NCBI RefSeq assembly: GCF_014495845.1
Contig: NZ_CP061080.1
Coordinates: 2,717,001 to 2,781,000 of the forward strand
Length of the DNA stretch: 64,000 bases
Origin: Aquibium microcysteis
Lineage (GTDB): Bacteria; Pseudomonadota; Alphaproteobacteria; Rhizobiales; Rhizobiaceae
Direction: 5' to 3'
Numbering within the stretch: the first letter of the stretch is position 1; each line of letters opens with the position of its first letter. The notes under the pieces are model-generated. The model was given only the letters and a program-made list of their open reading frames with translations, was not told the DNA's origin and did no database searches. Position numbers and translations under genes: made by a program. Shown piece after piece: positions 56,903 to 64,000 of this stretch.

Positions 56903-57047
56903 AAAGCCGCTGCCTTCGTGGCTTCGGCTTCTGGAGACCTGCGGCGCCGACCCGCCCTTGCTTCCTCTCCCCCGGTCGGGGGGGGGGGCCGGAGAACGGG
57001 CGAGACGAGCGGCTCGCCCCGGCTCGGTGGCCGCGAAGCGGACGGTG

Positions 57048-57067
57048 CGGGGCGGCTTGCCGCCCCG
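57048..57067 (-). terminator. Hairpin immediately after the amide binding-protein gene
   Basis: CGGGGCGGC-tt-GCCGCCCCG, a 9-base stem 10 bases after the stop, with no T-run. Placement matches the hairpin after the BMP binding-protein gene (38487-38510). Likely a 3'-end stabiliser that lets the binding protein outnumber its permease. Confidence 0.5.
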
Positions 57068-57077
57068 TCTTACAGCC

Positions 57078-58313
57078 TCAGATCTTGATCTCGTACTGCT
57101 GGTTGTCGTCTGGATTGGCGACGAGGTCGCAGACGAGCTGCGTGTCGATCGGCGGGCGCGCGCCGAAGCTCTGCAGCACGTTGAGCTTCTGCCCCCGCAT
57201 CTCCATCAGGTGAACGTCGAGCGTGGCATGGTGCGTCTTGGGATCGATCGTCACCTTGCCGGCCGGACCGTCGAGCGACAGGCCGCCGTCGAGCGCCTCG
57301 ATGACCTTCGCCTGCTCGACCGAACCCGCGGCCTTGACGGCCTCGGCCCACAGCAGGATGCCCTGGTAGTTCGAGACGGCAAGCTCGTGGATGTTGGGCA
57401 CCGTCTCGGCCCCGTGCATCTCGCCCCAGGCGGTGGTGAAGGCCTTGTTGGCCGGCGTGTCGAGTTCGGGCGAGTAGTTGTAGCACACCACGATCCCGTC
57501 GCCCTCCTCGGGCGTCAGCACCAGATGCTCGGAGCCGACGCCGAGCGTCGTGGAAGCCAGCGGGATGCGCGACTTCATGCCCGCCGCCGCCCACTGGCGG
57601 TAGAAGGAGAGGTGCGCGCCGCCGACCAGCGCCGAGTAGACCATGTCCGGCGCCGCCGTCTGGATCTTGGTGATGGTCGAGCCGAAGTCCGACACGTCGA
57701 GCGGGAAGAAGTCGACCGCCACGGTCTCGCCGCCTCCGTCCTTGAAGTACTTCTGGATCCAGCGGGCCATCAGCTGGCCGTAATTGTAGTCGGCGGCCAG
57801 GATGTAGACCTTCTTGCCCCACTTCTCCATCGTGTAGGGGATCTGCACCTCCGTCGTCTGCGCCGGCGTCACGCCGGTGACGAAGCAGTTGCGGTCGCAG
57901 ACGCCGCCTTCGTACTGGATGTTGTAGAAATAGAGCGTGTTGGCGCGGCGCAGCGTCTGGCGGATCGCTTCGCGCGAAGCCGACAGGATGCCGCCGTGGA
58001 CGACGTCGACCTTGTCCTGGCGCGTCAGCTGCTGGGCGTACTGCGTGTAGAGCGCCATGTTGGACTGCGTGTCGTAGCCGATGTGCTCGACCGGTCGCCC
58101 GAGCAGGCCGCCGCCGTCGTTGATCTGCTTGACGGCGAGCTTCACCGCCATGTCGATCGGCTTGCCGTAGGCGTCGAAGATGCCCGAAATGTCGAACACC
58201 GTGCCGAGCTTGATCGGATCGGCCGCGAAGGCGTTGCGGATGAAGGCGGGGCTCGCCAGCACGGCCGAGCCGGCGGCCGCGCTCTTGAGGATCGTGCGTC
58301 TGGAAATCGTCAT
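57078..58313 (-). CDS. Amide/urea-type periplasmic binding protein (FmdD/UrtA/AmiC branch)
   Basis: 411 residues. A Tat-like signal SRRTILKSAAAGSAVLASPA (about 4-23) is cleaved near residue 31 (NAFA|AD). The Peripla_BP_5-type domain starts IKLGTVFDISGIFDAYGKPI, with IGYDTQSNMALYTQYAQQL and VYILAADYNYGQLMARW. This branch binds urea and short-chain or other amides (FmdD, UrtA, AmiC). ATG 58313 with GGGGAAGACA directly upstream. First transporter gene of the operon whose later genes encode the amidase and an acyl-CoA ligase, so an amide ligand is the best inference. Confidence 0.88.
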   Translation of the reverse strand: MTISRRTILKSAAAGSAVLASPAFIRNAFAADPIKLGTVFDISGIFDAYGKPIDMAVKLAVKQINDGGGLLGRPVEHIGYDTQSNMALYTQYAQQLTRQDKVDVVHGGILSASREAIRQTLRRANTLYFYNIQYEGGVCDRNCFVTGVTPAQTTEVQIPYTMEKWGKKVYILAADYNYGQLMARWIQKYFKDGGGETVAVDFFPLDVSDFGSTITKIQTAAPDMVYSALVGGAHLSFYRQWAAAGMKSRIPLASTTLGVGSEHLVLTPEEGDGIVVCYNYSPELDTPANKAFTTAWGEMHGAETVPNIHELAVSNYQGILLWAEAVKAAGSVEQAKVIEALDGGLSLDGPAGKVTIDPKTHHATLDVHLMEMRGQKLNVLQSFGARPPIDTQLVCDLVANPDDNQQYEIKI

Positions 58314-58400
58314 TGTCTTCCCCTTTTCTGGTTCCCGACGCGTCTCCCGGCGCGCCGGCATGGCCTGTGTCGATTGTGGTCGGTGAGAGGCGTCGGCCAC

Positions 58401-60002
58401 TCAGTCCTTCTTGCGAACCGGCGACCGGTTGATGGCGTCGAGCGCGCGTGCGCCGAGATTGTGATCCATCTCGACGCCGATCTCCTCGCCGAGCTTCTTG
58501 ATCATCGGGAAGCCGATCGCCATCCCCATGATGGAATCGAGCGCCGACTGGAACCCGCCCTGCCCGCCGCCGCCGCCACCCTCGCCGCTGCCGCCGCCGA
58601 CCGGGCCGAGGCCCGAAATGTGGTTGATGCGGATGGAGTCGATCTTCTCGACGGGCTTCATCATCTGCGCCGTGATGTCCGGCAGCATGTCGAGCTTGTG
58701 CATCTCCAGCCGCAACCGCAGGATCTGCTCGCTCTGGGCGTTCTCGGCCTCGATCATCGCCGCCCGGCCTTCCGATTCGGCGATCAGCCGGTGACGTTCG
58801 GCCTCCGCCTTCACCTGCGCAGCGTTGCTCTCCGCCTTGGCCAGCGACAGGATGGTGTCGACCTGCGACTTGACCTTCTGGTCGTCGACCTCGGCGTCCT
58901 CGCGCGCCTTGAGCAGCGCGAGCTGCCTGCCGCGTTCGGCGGCCAGCACGTCGCGCTCGGTCTGGACGGCTTCCTGAGCCTTGACGAGTTCGGTCTTGGC
59001 GGCCTCGAACCCGGCCTCGGCGATCTGTTCCTCGCCGCGCTTGGCGGCGATGCGGATGGAATTGTCGATCTTGGCCGTTTCCACTGCGAGGAGCGCCTCG
59101 ATCTCCTGCTTGCGCAGCGAGAGATCCCGGTCGATCTCGGCGCGCTTGACCTCGCCGGCCTTGGCGATGCGCGCTTCCTCGGCGAGCCGCTCGGCGGTCG
59201 TGCGGGCATTCTGGATCTCGGTGTCGAGATCGATGCGCCGGCGCTCGATGTCGAGCCGCTTGGCCAGCTCCGCCTCCTCCTGCTCGCGCTCGATCTGCAG
59301 CCGATGCCTGGTCTGGTCGAGCAGGCGGCGCCGGATCTCGACGTCGGCCTCCGTCTCCACCTGCACCCGCGCCTTCTTGTTGTGGCTGACCAGTTCGGCG
59401 AGCTTGCGCATGCCGACCGCGTTGAAGGCGTTGTTCTCGTCGAGCGCGTTGAACGGCGTCTGGTCGAGCCGCACCAGCGAAACCGAATCGAGCATGAGGC
59501 CCGACCGGGCGAGATTGGGGGCAAGCCGCGCCGAGACCGCCTCGACGAAGGCGTCGCGCTTCTCGTGCAGTTCGTCCATCGATCGGCTGGCGACCGCCGA
59601 CTGGATCGCGTCGACCAGCTTGCCCTCGATCAGGCCCTGCATCTCCTCCTCGCGGAAGGTCTTGGAGCCGAAGGCCTGCGCGGCGGTCGCCACGCCCGCT
59701 TCCGACGGGTCCACCCGGACGTGGAACTCCATCGCCACGTCGACGCGCAGCCGGTCTTCCGAAATGAGGGATGCCGCGCCCTGGCGCTCGATCCTGAGCC
59801 GCGTCGTGCGCATGTTGATGCGCTCGATACGGTGCAGGATCGGCAGCGACAGCGCGCCGCCATCGATCAGCACGCGCCGGCCGCCGAGGCCCGTTCGCAC
59901 CAGCGCCGTCTCGCGCGTCGACTTGGCATAGAAGCGGTTCAGGAACAGCACGCCGAGGACGATCGCGACGACCAGAACGACCAAAGCCAGAAACCAGGCC
60001 AC
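58401..60002 (-). CDS. Flotillin-like SPFH-domain protein
   Basis: 533 residues. One N-terminal membrane segment (about 3-22), an SPFH/Band 7 domain (about 30-190) and a long charged coiled coil (about 200-440, rich in E/A/R/K). After it come a Gly-rich stretch with GGGSGEGGGGGGQGG near 472-486 and a C-terminal helix. Flotillins form membrane scaffolds in the inner membrane. GTG start 60002 was chosen because GGAGGT lies just upstream and no in-frame ATG exists nearby. Lies between the AmiC-like sensor gene and the amide binding-protein gene on the same strand, an unexpected neighbour for an importer; co-transcription is plausible but unproven. Confidence 0.88.
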   Translation of the reverse strand: MAWFLALVVLVVAIVLGVLFLNRFYAKSTRETALVRTGLGGRRVLIDGGALSLPILHRIERINMRTTRLRIERQGAASLISEDRLRVDVAMEFHVRVDPSEAGVATAAQAFGSKTFREEEMQGLIEGKLVDAIQSAVASRSMDELHEKRDAFVEAVSARLAPNLARSGLMLDSVSLVRLDQTPFNALDENNAFNAVGMRKLAELVSHNKKARVQVETEADVEIRRRLLDQTRHRLQIEREQEEAELAKRLDIERRRIDLDTEIQNARTTAERLAEEARIAKAGEVKRAEIDRDLSLRKQEIEALLAVETAKIDNSIRIAAKRGEEQIAEAGFEAAKTELVKAQEAVQTERDVLAAERGRQLALLKAREDAEVDDQKVKSQVDTILSLAKAESNAAQVKAEAERHRLIAESEGRAAMIEAENAQSEQILRLRLEMHKLDMLPDITAQMMKPVEKIDSIRINHISGLGPVGGGSGEGGGGGGQGGFQSALDSIMGMAIGFPMIKKLGEEIGVEMDHNLGARALDAINRSPVRKKD

Positions 60003-60166
60003 GCATACCTCCGTTTCGATGGGAGCGGGACCGGCGCGCCAGGCACGCGATTCCCTTGAACCGACTGGAAGCTAGCGCAGGAACATTTTCCGTTTCAAGC
60101 TTTTTTCTTCGCCGTCCGGACAAGGCCGGAACACGGACGCGTCCGGTCTCTCGTGCGCCTGCGATC

Positions 60167-61285
60167 TCAGGCGAGTCGCGCCACGACGGAGAACAGATGC
60201 CCGTCGGCGCGCGCGAGGTAGATCGGGTTCTCCTTCCGCTCGTTGGAGAGGAACGCCCCGCCCCTGGCGCTGCGCCACGTGACCGGTGCCCCGCGCGGCC
60301 GCTTGCCGTCGACCAGCGCCGCATAGAAGTGCAGGCCCTCGTAGATCGACTGCCCGAGCGCGTTGAGCACCGGGGCATGCTCGCGGTGCAGGCTGCGGTA
60401 GCGCTCGACGAAAGAGAGGTTTGCCTCGGTCCTGAGCCCGGCGAAGTAGGAGGATGCGGCATAGAGGCGTCGCGTATGGTCGGCCCCCGTCGCAAGCAGG
60501 ACGTTCTCCTCGATGGCGGTGGAGAAGCGCACGATCGAACGGTCCAGCCCCATGGCCCCGAACACCCGATTGAACTCGACCGCTTCCTGGCCGATCAGCG
60601 ACAGGAGCACGATGTCGGGGCGACTCGCGGCGATCTGCTCGACGAGCTCGACCGGTTCCTCGAGTCCGAAGGGAACGTAGGTCTCGAACACGACCTGTCC
60701 GTCGGACGCGGCGATGCAGTGGCGGGCATAGCGGTGCGAGGCGCGCGGCCAGACATAGTCGTTCCCGACGAGGGCCCAGCGCCGCACGCCCAGGGAAGCC
60801 GCGAGGTGCCGGATCGCCGGTGCAAGCTGCTCCCGGGGCGTCTCTCCGATGGTGAAGCAGGCGGGTGCCTGCTCGTTGCCCTCGTAGAGCGGCGTGTAGA
60901 CATAGGGGATGCGACCGCCGAGCACCGCATTCAGGCGCTGCCGCACCGAACTCACATGCATGCCGACCACCGCGTCGACGCCGCCGTCGTCGATCAGCTC
61001 ATTGAGCTGCTCGACAGCCGTCTCGACGACGGAATCGTCGGCATCGAGGTAGACGAGTTCGACTTCGCGGTCGCCGATGCCGCGGGTGCGGTTGATCTCG
61101 TGCAGCGCGAGTTCCGCGCAGGAGATGCAGGACGGTCCCCAGATTCCAGCCGATCCGCTCATCGGGATCAGCACCGCGATGCGTGTCCGAGGGCGCCCTG
61201 CGAAGAACAGGCTTCCGCGCCGGCCGAAGCCGAAGGCGTGGCCGCCTCCGTTCACGCCATGACGCAGCGCCGATCGCTCGATCAT
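60167..61285 (-). CDS. AmiC-like amide-sensing binding protein without signal peptide
   Basis: 372 residues. After ~34 non-hydrophobic N-terminal residues comes a two-lobed binding-protein fold (RIAVLIPMSGSAGIWGPSC). It has AmiC-type blocks PYVYTPLYEGNE near 126 and LVGNDYVWPRASHRYARH near 169, close to IGSDYIYPRESNHVMRHLY of Pseudomonas AmiC. No signal peptide or lipobox, so it is probably cytoplasmic like AmiC, which controls amidase expression by binding AmiR. No AmiR (ANTAR) gene is in the window. Divergent from a MarR gene (73-base gap), upstream of flotillin and the amide importer. Likely the ligand sensor of the locus; mechanism unknown. Confidence 0.8.
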   Translation of the reverse strand: MIERSALRHGVNGGGHAFGFGRRGSLFFAGRPRTRIAVLIPMSGSAGIWGPSCISCAELALHEINRTRGIGDREVELVYLDADDSVVETAVEQLNELIDDGGVDAVVGMHVSSVRQRLNAVLGGRIPYVYTPLYEGNEQAPACFTIGETPREQLAPAIRHLAASLGVRRWALVGNDYVWPRASHRYARHCIAASDGQVVFETYVPFGLEEPVELVEQIAASRPDIVLLSLIGQEAVEFNRVFGAMGLDRSIVRFSTAIEENVLLATGADHTRRLYAASSYFAGLRTEANLSFVERYRSLHREHAPVLNALGQSIYEGLHFYAALVDGKRPRGAPVTWRSARGGAFLSNERKENPIYLARADGHLFSVVARLA

Positions 61286-61328
61286 CCGGGTTCAAGCCCC
61301 TGTCAGTTCCCGCTGTGTTGTTTTTCTT

Positions 61329-61348
61329 TTCCGAATTAAGTATCTGAA
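61329..61348. promoter_or_regulatory. Candidate MarR operator between the amiC-like and marR genes
   Basis: TTCCGA-ATTAAGTA-TCTGAA, a dyad with 5 of 6 pairs in an AT-rich pocket of the 73-base divergent intergenic region. Size and position fit a MarR dimer site controlling both genes. Confidence 0.45.
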
Positions 61349-61358
61349 GCAACAAACG

Positions 61359-61859
61359 ATGGCAATCGGCCCGGCGGCGATTCGTATGCCGGCAACCGAA
61401 GCCGACCTCCGGGAGAGGAACGTGTCCGAACGATCGCTGAGCGACTATCTGGCCTACCTGGTGGCCCAGACGCACCGCAAGCTGCATGGCGACCTCGAGC
61501 GGGAACTCCAGGCCGAAGGCGTCAGCGTCGAGCAGTGGCGGATGCTCGAGGTGCTGAGCGAGCGGCGTGCTCTCTCGATGGGCGAGATCGCCGATCTCGT
61601 CCTGATGAACCACCCGGCGCTGACCAAGATGACCGACCGCATGGTGTCGCGCGGCCTCGTCCACCGCCTGCCCGATCCGCAGGATCAGCGGCGCGTGCTC
61701 GTCACCATCACGGACCTCGGCTACGAACTGTTCGAGCGCGTGCGCGGTCATGTCGAGGAGCAGAACTCGGCTCTCGAGGAACGCCTCGGCCACCGGCGAT
61801 CCGCCGCGCTGCGAAAGCTGCTCGGCAGCGTGATCGATCTCGGGGTGGCCGGGCGCTAG
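61359..61859 (+). CDS. MarR-family transcriptional regulator
   Basis: 166 residues. Winged-HTH core: VSVEQWRMLEVLSERRALSM near 53-72, DLVLMNHPALTKMTDRMVSR helix-turn-helix near 77-96, and wing DPQDQRRVLVTIT near 103-115. Flanking helices serve dimerisation. Likely a repressor relieved by an aromatic or amide-derived ligand. Start is uncertain: ATG 61359, ATG 61386 and GTG 61422 are in frame. GTG 61422 has the best ribosome site (GGGAGAGG), which would give 145 residues, a typical MarR length. Confidence 0.85.
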   Translation: MAIGPAAIRMPATEADLRERNVSERSLSDYLAYLVAQTHRKLHGDLERELQAEGVSVEQWRMLEVLSERRALSMGEIADLVLMNHPALTKMTDRMVSRGLVHRLPDPQDQRRVLVTITDLGYELFERVRGHVEEQNSALEERLGHRRSAALRKLLGSVIDLGVAGR

Positions 61860-61860
61860 G

Positions 61861-61903
61861 GCATGTCTCCCGAAAGCGGGCACGGTTTCGGGAGAAAGAC
61901 ATG
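61861..61903. repeat. Rhizobiales-type palindromic repeat (GCATGTC...GACATG)
   Basis: CATGTCTCCCGAAA-gcgggcacgg-TTTCGGGAGAAAGACATG: a 10-base perfect inner arm within outer CATGTC/GACATG arms, followed by ACAAGACGCTAAAGCG. This matches a repeat I know as widespread in Rhizobium, Sinorhizobium and Mesorhizobium intergenic DNA. Directly after the marR stop; may act as a 3' structure. Confidence 0.7.
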
Positions 61904-61957
61904 GAAGACAAGACGCTAAAGCGTGCGGCGCGGATCTGAATGGCCGCGACACGCTCC

Positions 61958-61983
61958 GGATTCCGGCGCCGGCGCCGGAATCC
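61958..61983. terminator. 26-bp perfect palindrome between convergent marR and SDR genes
   Basis: GGATTCCGGCGCC/GGCGCCGGAATCC, a perfect inverted repeat with no spacer, 7 bases from the SDR stop. Position between convergent genes suggests a bidirectional terminator, although no T-run is present. Confidence 0.55.
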
Positions 61984-61989
61984 CGCCGG

Positions 61990-62727
61990 TCACGGCATAT
62001 AGCCGCCGCCGTTCACCCAGAGAACCTGGCCCGTCATGTAGGCACTGTCCGCGCCGAGCAGGAACCGGATCGGGCCGACCACGTCCTCGGGGTAGGCCAG
62101 CCGCTTCATCGGGATCGCGTTGCGGTAGGCGTCGAGGGCGACCACGCTCTCCCCGTTCTCGTTCGAGCGTCCGGTGCCGCCGCGCAGGAATGCGGTGTCG
62201 ACGAGGCCCGGAGCGACGGCGTTGACCCTGACGGTGAGCGCCCATTCGTGGGCGAAGGTCTTGGTCAGCGCCACGACGCCGGCCTTGGCCGCGGCGTAGG
62301 AGCCGTAGCCCGGTCGCACGAACTGCGCGAGGCCGGAGGCCACCATCACCACGCTGCCGCCCTTCGCCATCAGCGGCATGACCGCCTTCGTCGAAAGGAA
62401 CGCGCCGCGCAGGTTTCCGGCGATCACGTCGTCGAAATAGTCGCTCGACGTTTCGGCCAGAGGCTGGATGCGGCTGTTGTAGCCGGCGAGGTTGACGAAG
62501 CCGTCGAGCGCCGGGAAGCGCCCGGCGACATCCCGCATGGCCGCGCCGATCGAGGCCTCGCTGAGCACGTCGATCGCAATCGACGGCACGTCGATCGCGT
62601 GGCGCTCCAGCGACGCGGCGAGATCCAGCACGACGACCTCGTCGCCGGAGTCCGCCAGCGCCTTGACCAGGGCGCGGCCGATGCCGCCGGCACCGCCGAG
62701 CACGGCGATCCTGCGGGCGGCGGTCAC
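61990..62727 (-). CDS. Short-chain dehydrogenase/reductase (SDR)
   Basis: 245 residues, classical SDR: cofactor loop VLGGAGGIGRAL near 9-20, Asp at the end of strand 2 (VVVLDLAAS) favouring NAD(H), and NLAGYNS near 80. The active site reads VASGLAQFVRPGYGSYAAAK with Ser, Tyr and Lys in place. Oxidoreduction of an alcohol/ketone, cytoplasmic. GTG 62727 overlaps the preceding hydrolase stop (GTGA), so it is in one operon with the hydrolase and the lyase; substrate unknown. Confidence 0.9.
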   Translation of the reverse strand: MTAARRIAVLGGAGGIGRALVKALADSGDEVVVLDLAASLERHAIDVPSIAIDVLSEASIGAAMRDVAGRFPALDGFVNLAGYNSRIQPLAETSSDYFDDVIAGNLRGAFLSTKAVMPLMAKGGSVVMVASGLAQFVRPGYGSYAAAKAGVVALTKTFAHEWALTVRVNAVAPGLVDTAFLRGGTGRSNENGESVVALDAYRNAIPMKRLAYPEDVVGPIRFLLGADSAYMTGQVLWVNGGGYMP

Positions 62728-63365
62728 CGGTCGTTCCTCATCGGCAGGGAGCGGAGATAGGCGATGATCTCGGCTTCGGAGACCACGTCCGCATATTTGG
62801 CGTTCATGTCGAACAGGTTCGCCTCGTGCGGCGCCGGATGCCGGTCGCCGCAGGCGTCGCGAACCACGCTCGTGGTGAAGCCGTAGGACATGGAGTCCAC
62901 GCAGGAGGCCCGCACGCATCCCGACGTCGTCAGCCCGGTCAGGATGACGCTGTCGATGCCCATCGCCGTCAGCGTCGATGCCAGCGACGTGCCGAAGAAG
63001 GCGCTCGGATACTGCTTGGTGACGACGATCTCGTCGTCGCGCGGTACGAGACCTTCGGCGAAGGCGGCCGTCTTCTGTCCCTTCACGAAAGCCTTCAGCG
63101 GCTTCGCCTTCTCGAAGAAGCGCCCGCCATTGACCCCGCCCGGCTGATAGCTCACCTCGGTCAGGACGACCGGCACGCCAACCTCGTGCGCGACCTCGCG
63201 AATGCGCAAGGCCGAGGCGAGCGCATCGTCGACACCGGCATAGAGATCGCAGTCCCTGTCGAAATAGGCATGCGCGAAGTCGATCAGCACCAGGGCCGGC
63301 TTCTTGCCGAAGCCGGCACGGTTTCCGTAGGCTTTCGCGTAGTTTGCGTCGAGATCCTCACTCAT
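62724..63365 (-). CDS. Isochorismatase-fold amidohydrolase, N-carbamoylsarcosine-amidase-like
   Basis: 213 residues. Triad Asp29 (LVLIDFAHAYF), Lys117 (VTKQYPSAFFGT) and the catalytic Cys in LTTSGCVRASCVDSMSYG near 150. That last block is the signature of carbamoylsarcosine amidase and maleamate-type hydrolases rather than BiuH. Hydrolyses an amide/ureido C-N bond in the cytoplasm. Starts 25 bases after the lyase stop with GGAGATGCGCC upstream and overlaps the SDR gene. Its partners do not complete a creatinine pathway, so the substrate is open. Confidence 0.85.
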   Translation of the reverse strand: MSEDLDANYAKAYGNRAGFGKKPALVLIDFAHAYFDRDCDLYAGVDDALASALRIREVAHEVGVPVVLTEVSYQPGGVNGGRFFEKAKPLKAFVKGQKTAAFAEGLVPRDDEIVVTKQYPSAFFGTSLASTLTAMGIDSVILTGLTTSGCVRASCVDSMSYGFTTSVVRDACGDRHPAPHEANLFDMNAKYADVVSEAEIIAYLRSLPMRNDR

Positions 63366-63390
63366 GGCGCATCTCCTTGCGGCTGGCGTC

Positions 63391-64000
63391 TCAGACCTGG
63401 GCGTACTTCTTCTCGAAATCCCAGACGTCCTGGAAGCCGATCAGCTTGTTGAACTCGGCGAAGGAATAGAGTTCCACGGCGTCCGTCGTCTCGCCATTCT
63501 TCAGCAGGTCGGCATAGGCCTTTTCGAGCGCCGCGCCCACGGAGAGGAAGCCCACGGCCGGATGGATGGCGATCGAATAGCCCATCTCGTGCAGGGTCTT
63601 TGCGGGAAGCAGCGGGGTGCGTCCGCCGTTGACCATGTTGGCGAAGAGCGGCGCGTCGATCTCGTCGGCCACCCGCTTCATCTCGTCGACGCTCTCCGGC
63701 GACTCGATGAACACCACGTCGGCGCCGGCCTTCGCGAAGGCCTTGCCGCGCCGGATCGCCTCGTCGATGCCGAGACCGGTGCGCGAATCCGTGCGCGCAA
63801 TGATCAGGAAGTCGTCGGACTTGCGGCTGTCGGCGGCCACCTCGATCTTGCGGACCATGTCCTCCAGCGGGATGACGCGCCGGTTGGGCGTGTGGCCGCA
63901 TTTCTTGGGGAACTCCTGGTCCTCCATCTGCATGGCGGTCACGCCGGCGTCCTCGTAGCCGCGCACCGTGTGGCGCACGTTGAGAAGACCGCCATAGCCG
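63391..64000 (-). CDS. Isocitrate lyase/PEP mutase-family C-C lyase (5' end outside window)
   Basis: The last 202 residues of a TIM-barrel lyase. QMEDQEFPKKCGH carries the KKCGH lyase signature whose Cys is the general acid in methylisocitrate lyase-type enzymes. DDFLIIARTDSR and ADVVFIESPESVDEM are typical barrel strands. Presence of the Cys argues for a C-C lyase (2,3-dimethylmalate lyase or oxaloacetate/alkylmalate type) rather than a phosphonomutase. The start lies beyond base 64000. Heads a probable operon with the amidohydrolase and SDR. Confidence 0.88.
   Translation of the reverse strand, partial: GYGGLLNVRHTVRGYEDAGVTAMQMEDQEFPKKCGHTPNRRVIPLEDMVRKIEVAADSRKSDDFLIIARTDSRTGLGIDEAIRRGKAFAKAGADVVFIESPESVDEMKRVADEIDAPLFANMVNGGRTPLLPAKTLHEMGYSIAIHPAVGFLSVGAALEKAYADLLKNGETTDAVELYSFAEFNKLIGFQDVWDFEKKYAQV

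Noticed and set aside
56820..60059. A plus-strand open frame of more than 1000 codons
   Set aside because: Antisense to the amide binding protein and flotillin; a high-GC artefact with no recognisable motifs.
60134..60145. CGGACGCGTCCG palindrome as the terminator of the amiC-like gene
   Set aside because: Only 12 bases without loop or T-run; common by chance at this GC content.
61958..61983. Transposon inverted repeat or attachment site
   Set aside because: No transposase, integrase or target duplication nearby; the palindrome lies between convergent genes, better explained as a transcript end.

Overview
The window is a 64-kb piece of a high-GC genome with dense, overlapping catabolic operons and no IS element, phage, tRNA or rRNA that I can see. 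Liv-type and BMP-type ABC importers, an IalB-family protein and the GCATGTC...GACATG palindromic repeat at 61861-61903 (a kind I associate with Rhizobiales) point to an alphaproteobacterium of the Hyphomicrobiales. The family cannot be fixed from the sequence.

Left arm (1-11.5 kb, mostly minus): a truncated PAS-GGDEF-EAL protein, then a methoxyaromatic module. It holds a MetF-like methylenetetrahydrofolate reductase, a LigM-like tetrahydrofolate-dependent O-demethylase, and a livKHMGF importer whose last gene is a XylE-like extradiol dioxygenase. All three transcription units carry a TGTATACA palindrome 24-38 bases before the first start codon, and two of them carry a second copy further upstream. 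This looks like one regulon (uptake, demethylation, C1 disposal, ring cleavage) whose regulator is not in the window. At 11.1-18.2 kb follow a YjbR-like gene and a transglutaminase / circularly permuted ATP-grasp-alpha-E / transglutaminase-DUF2126 peptide-ligation cluster.

Centre (18.5-31.4 kb, plus): a complete chemosensory operon, STAS-cheY-cheA-cheW-mcp-mcp-cheW-cheR-cheB, a soluble MCP-like protein, then an NtrC-type sigma-54 activator. A textbook -24/-12 sigma-54 promoter (18569-18586) precedes it, suggesting transcriptional output and feedback.

31.4-42.6 kb (minus, with a divergent LysR gene): a biuret/allophanate nitrogen-scavenging operon. It encodes an AtzF-like allophanate hydrolase, a Tat-exported BMP-family binding protein, two permeases, a double-NBD ATPase, BiuH, a second BiuH/TrtA-like hydrolase, a 5-FCL-like protein and an HpxZ/AtzH-like protein. 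Three tandem ~230-bp repeats lie between the binding-protein and permease genes.

42.7-49.8 kb: a HlyC-like small protein, an IalB-like membrane protein, a 1354-residue autotransporter and a secreted alpha/beta-hydrolase lipoprotein.

49.8-61.9 kb: an amide-utilisation locus with an AmiC-like sensor, a flotillin, an amide/urea-type binding protein, livHMG, and a single frame joining a LivF ATPase to a full-length amidase-signature enzyme. An acyl-CoA ligase follows. The logic is amide import, hydrolysis, then CoA activation of the acid. A divergent MarR gene flanks it. The window ends (62-64 kb) with an SDR, a carbamoylsarcosine-amidase-like hydrolase and a truncated isocitrate lyase/PEP mutase-family lyase.

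The most noteworthy items are the LivF-amidase frame, the TGTATACA regulon, the sigma-54/chemosensory/NtrC unit, and the hairpins or repeats placed between binding-protein and permease genes in two different ABC operons.
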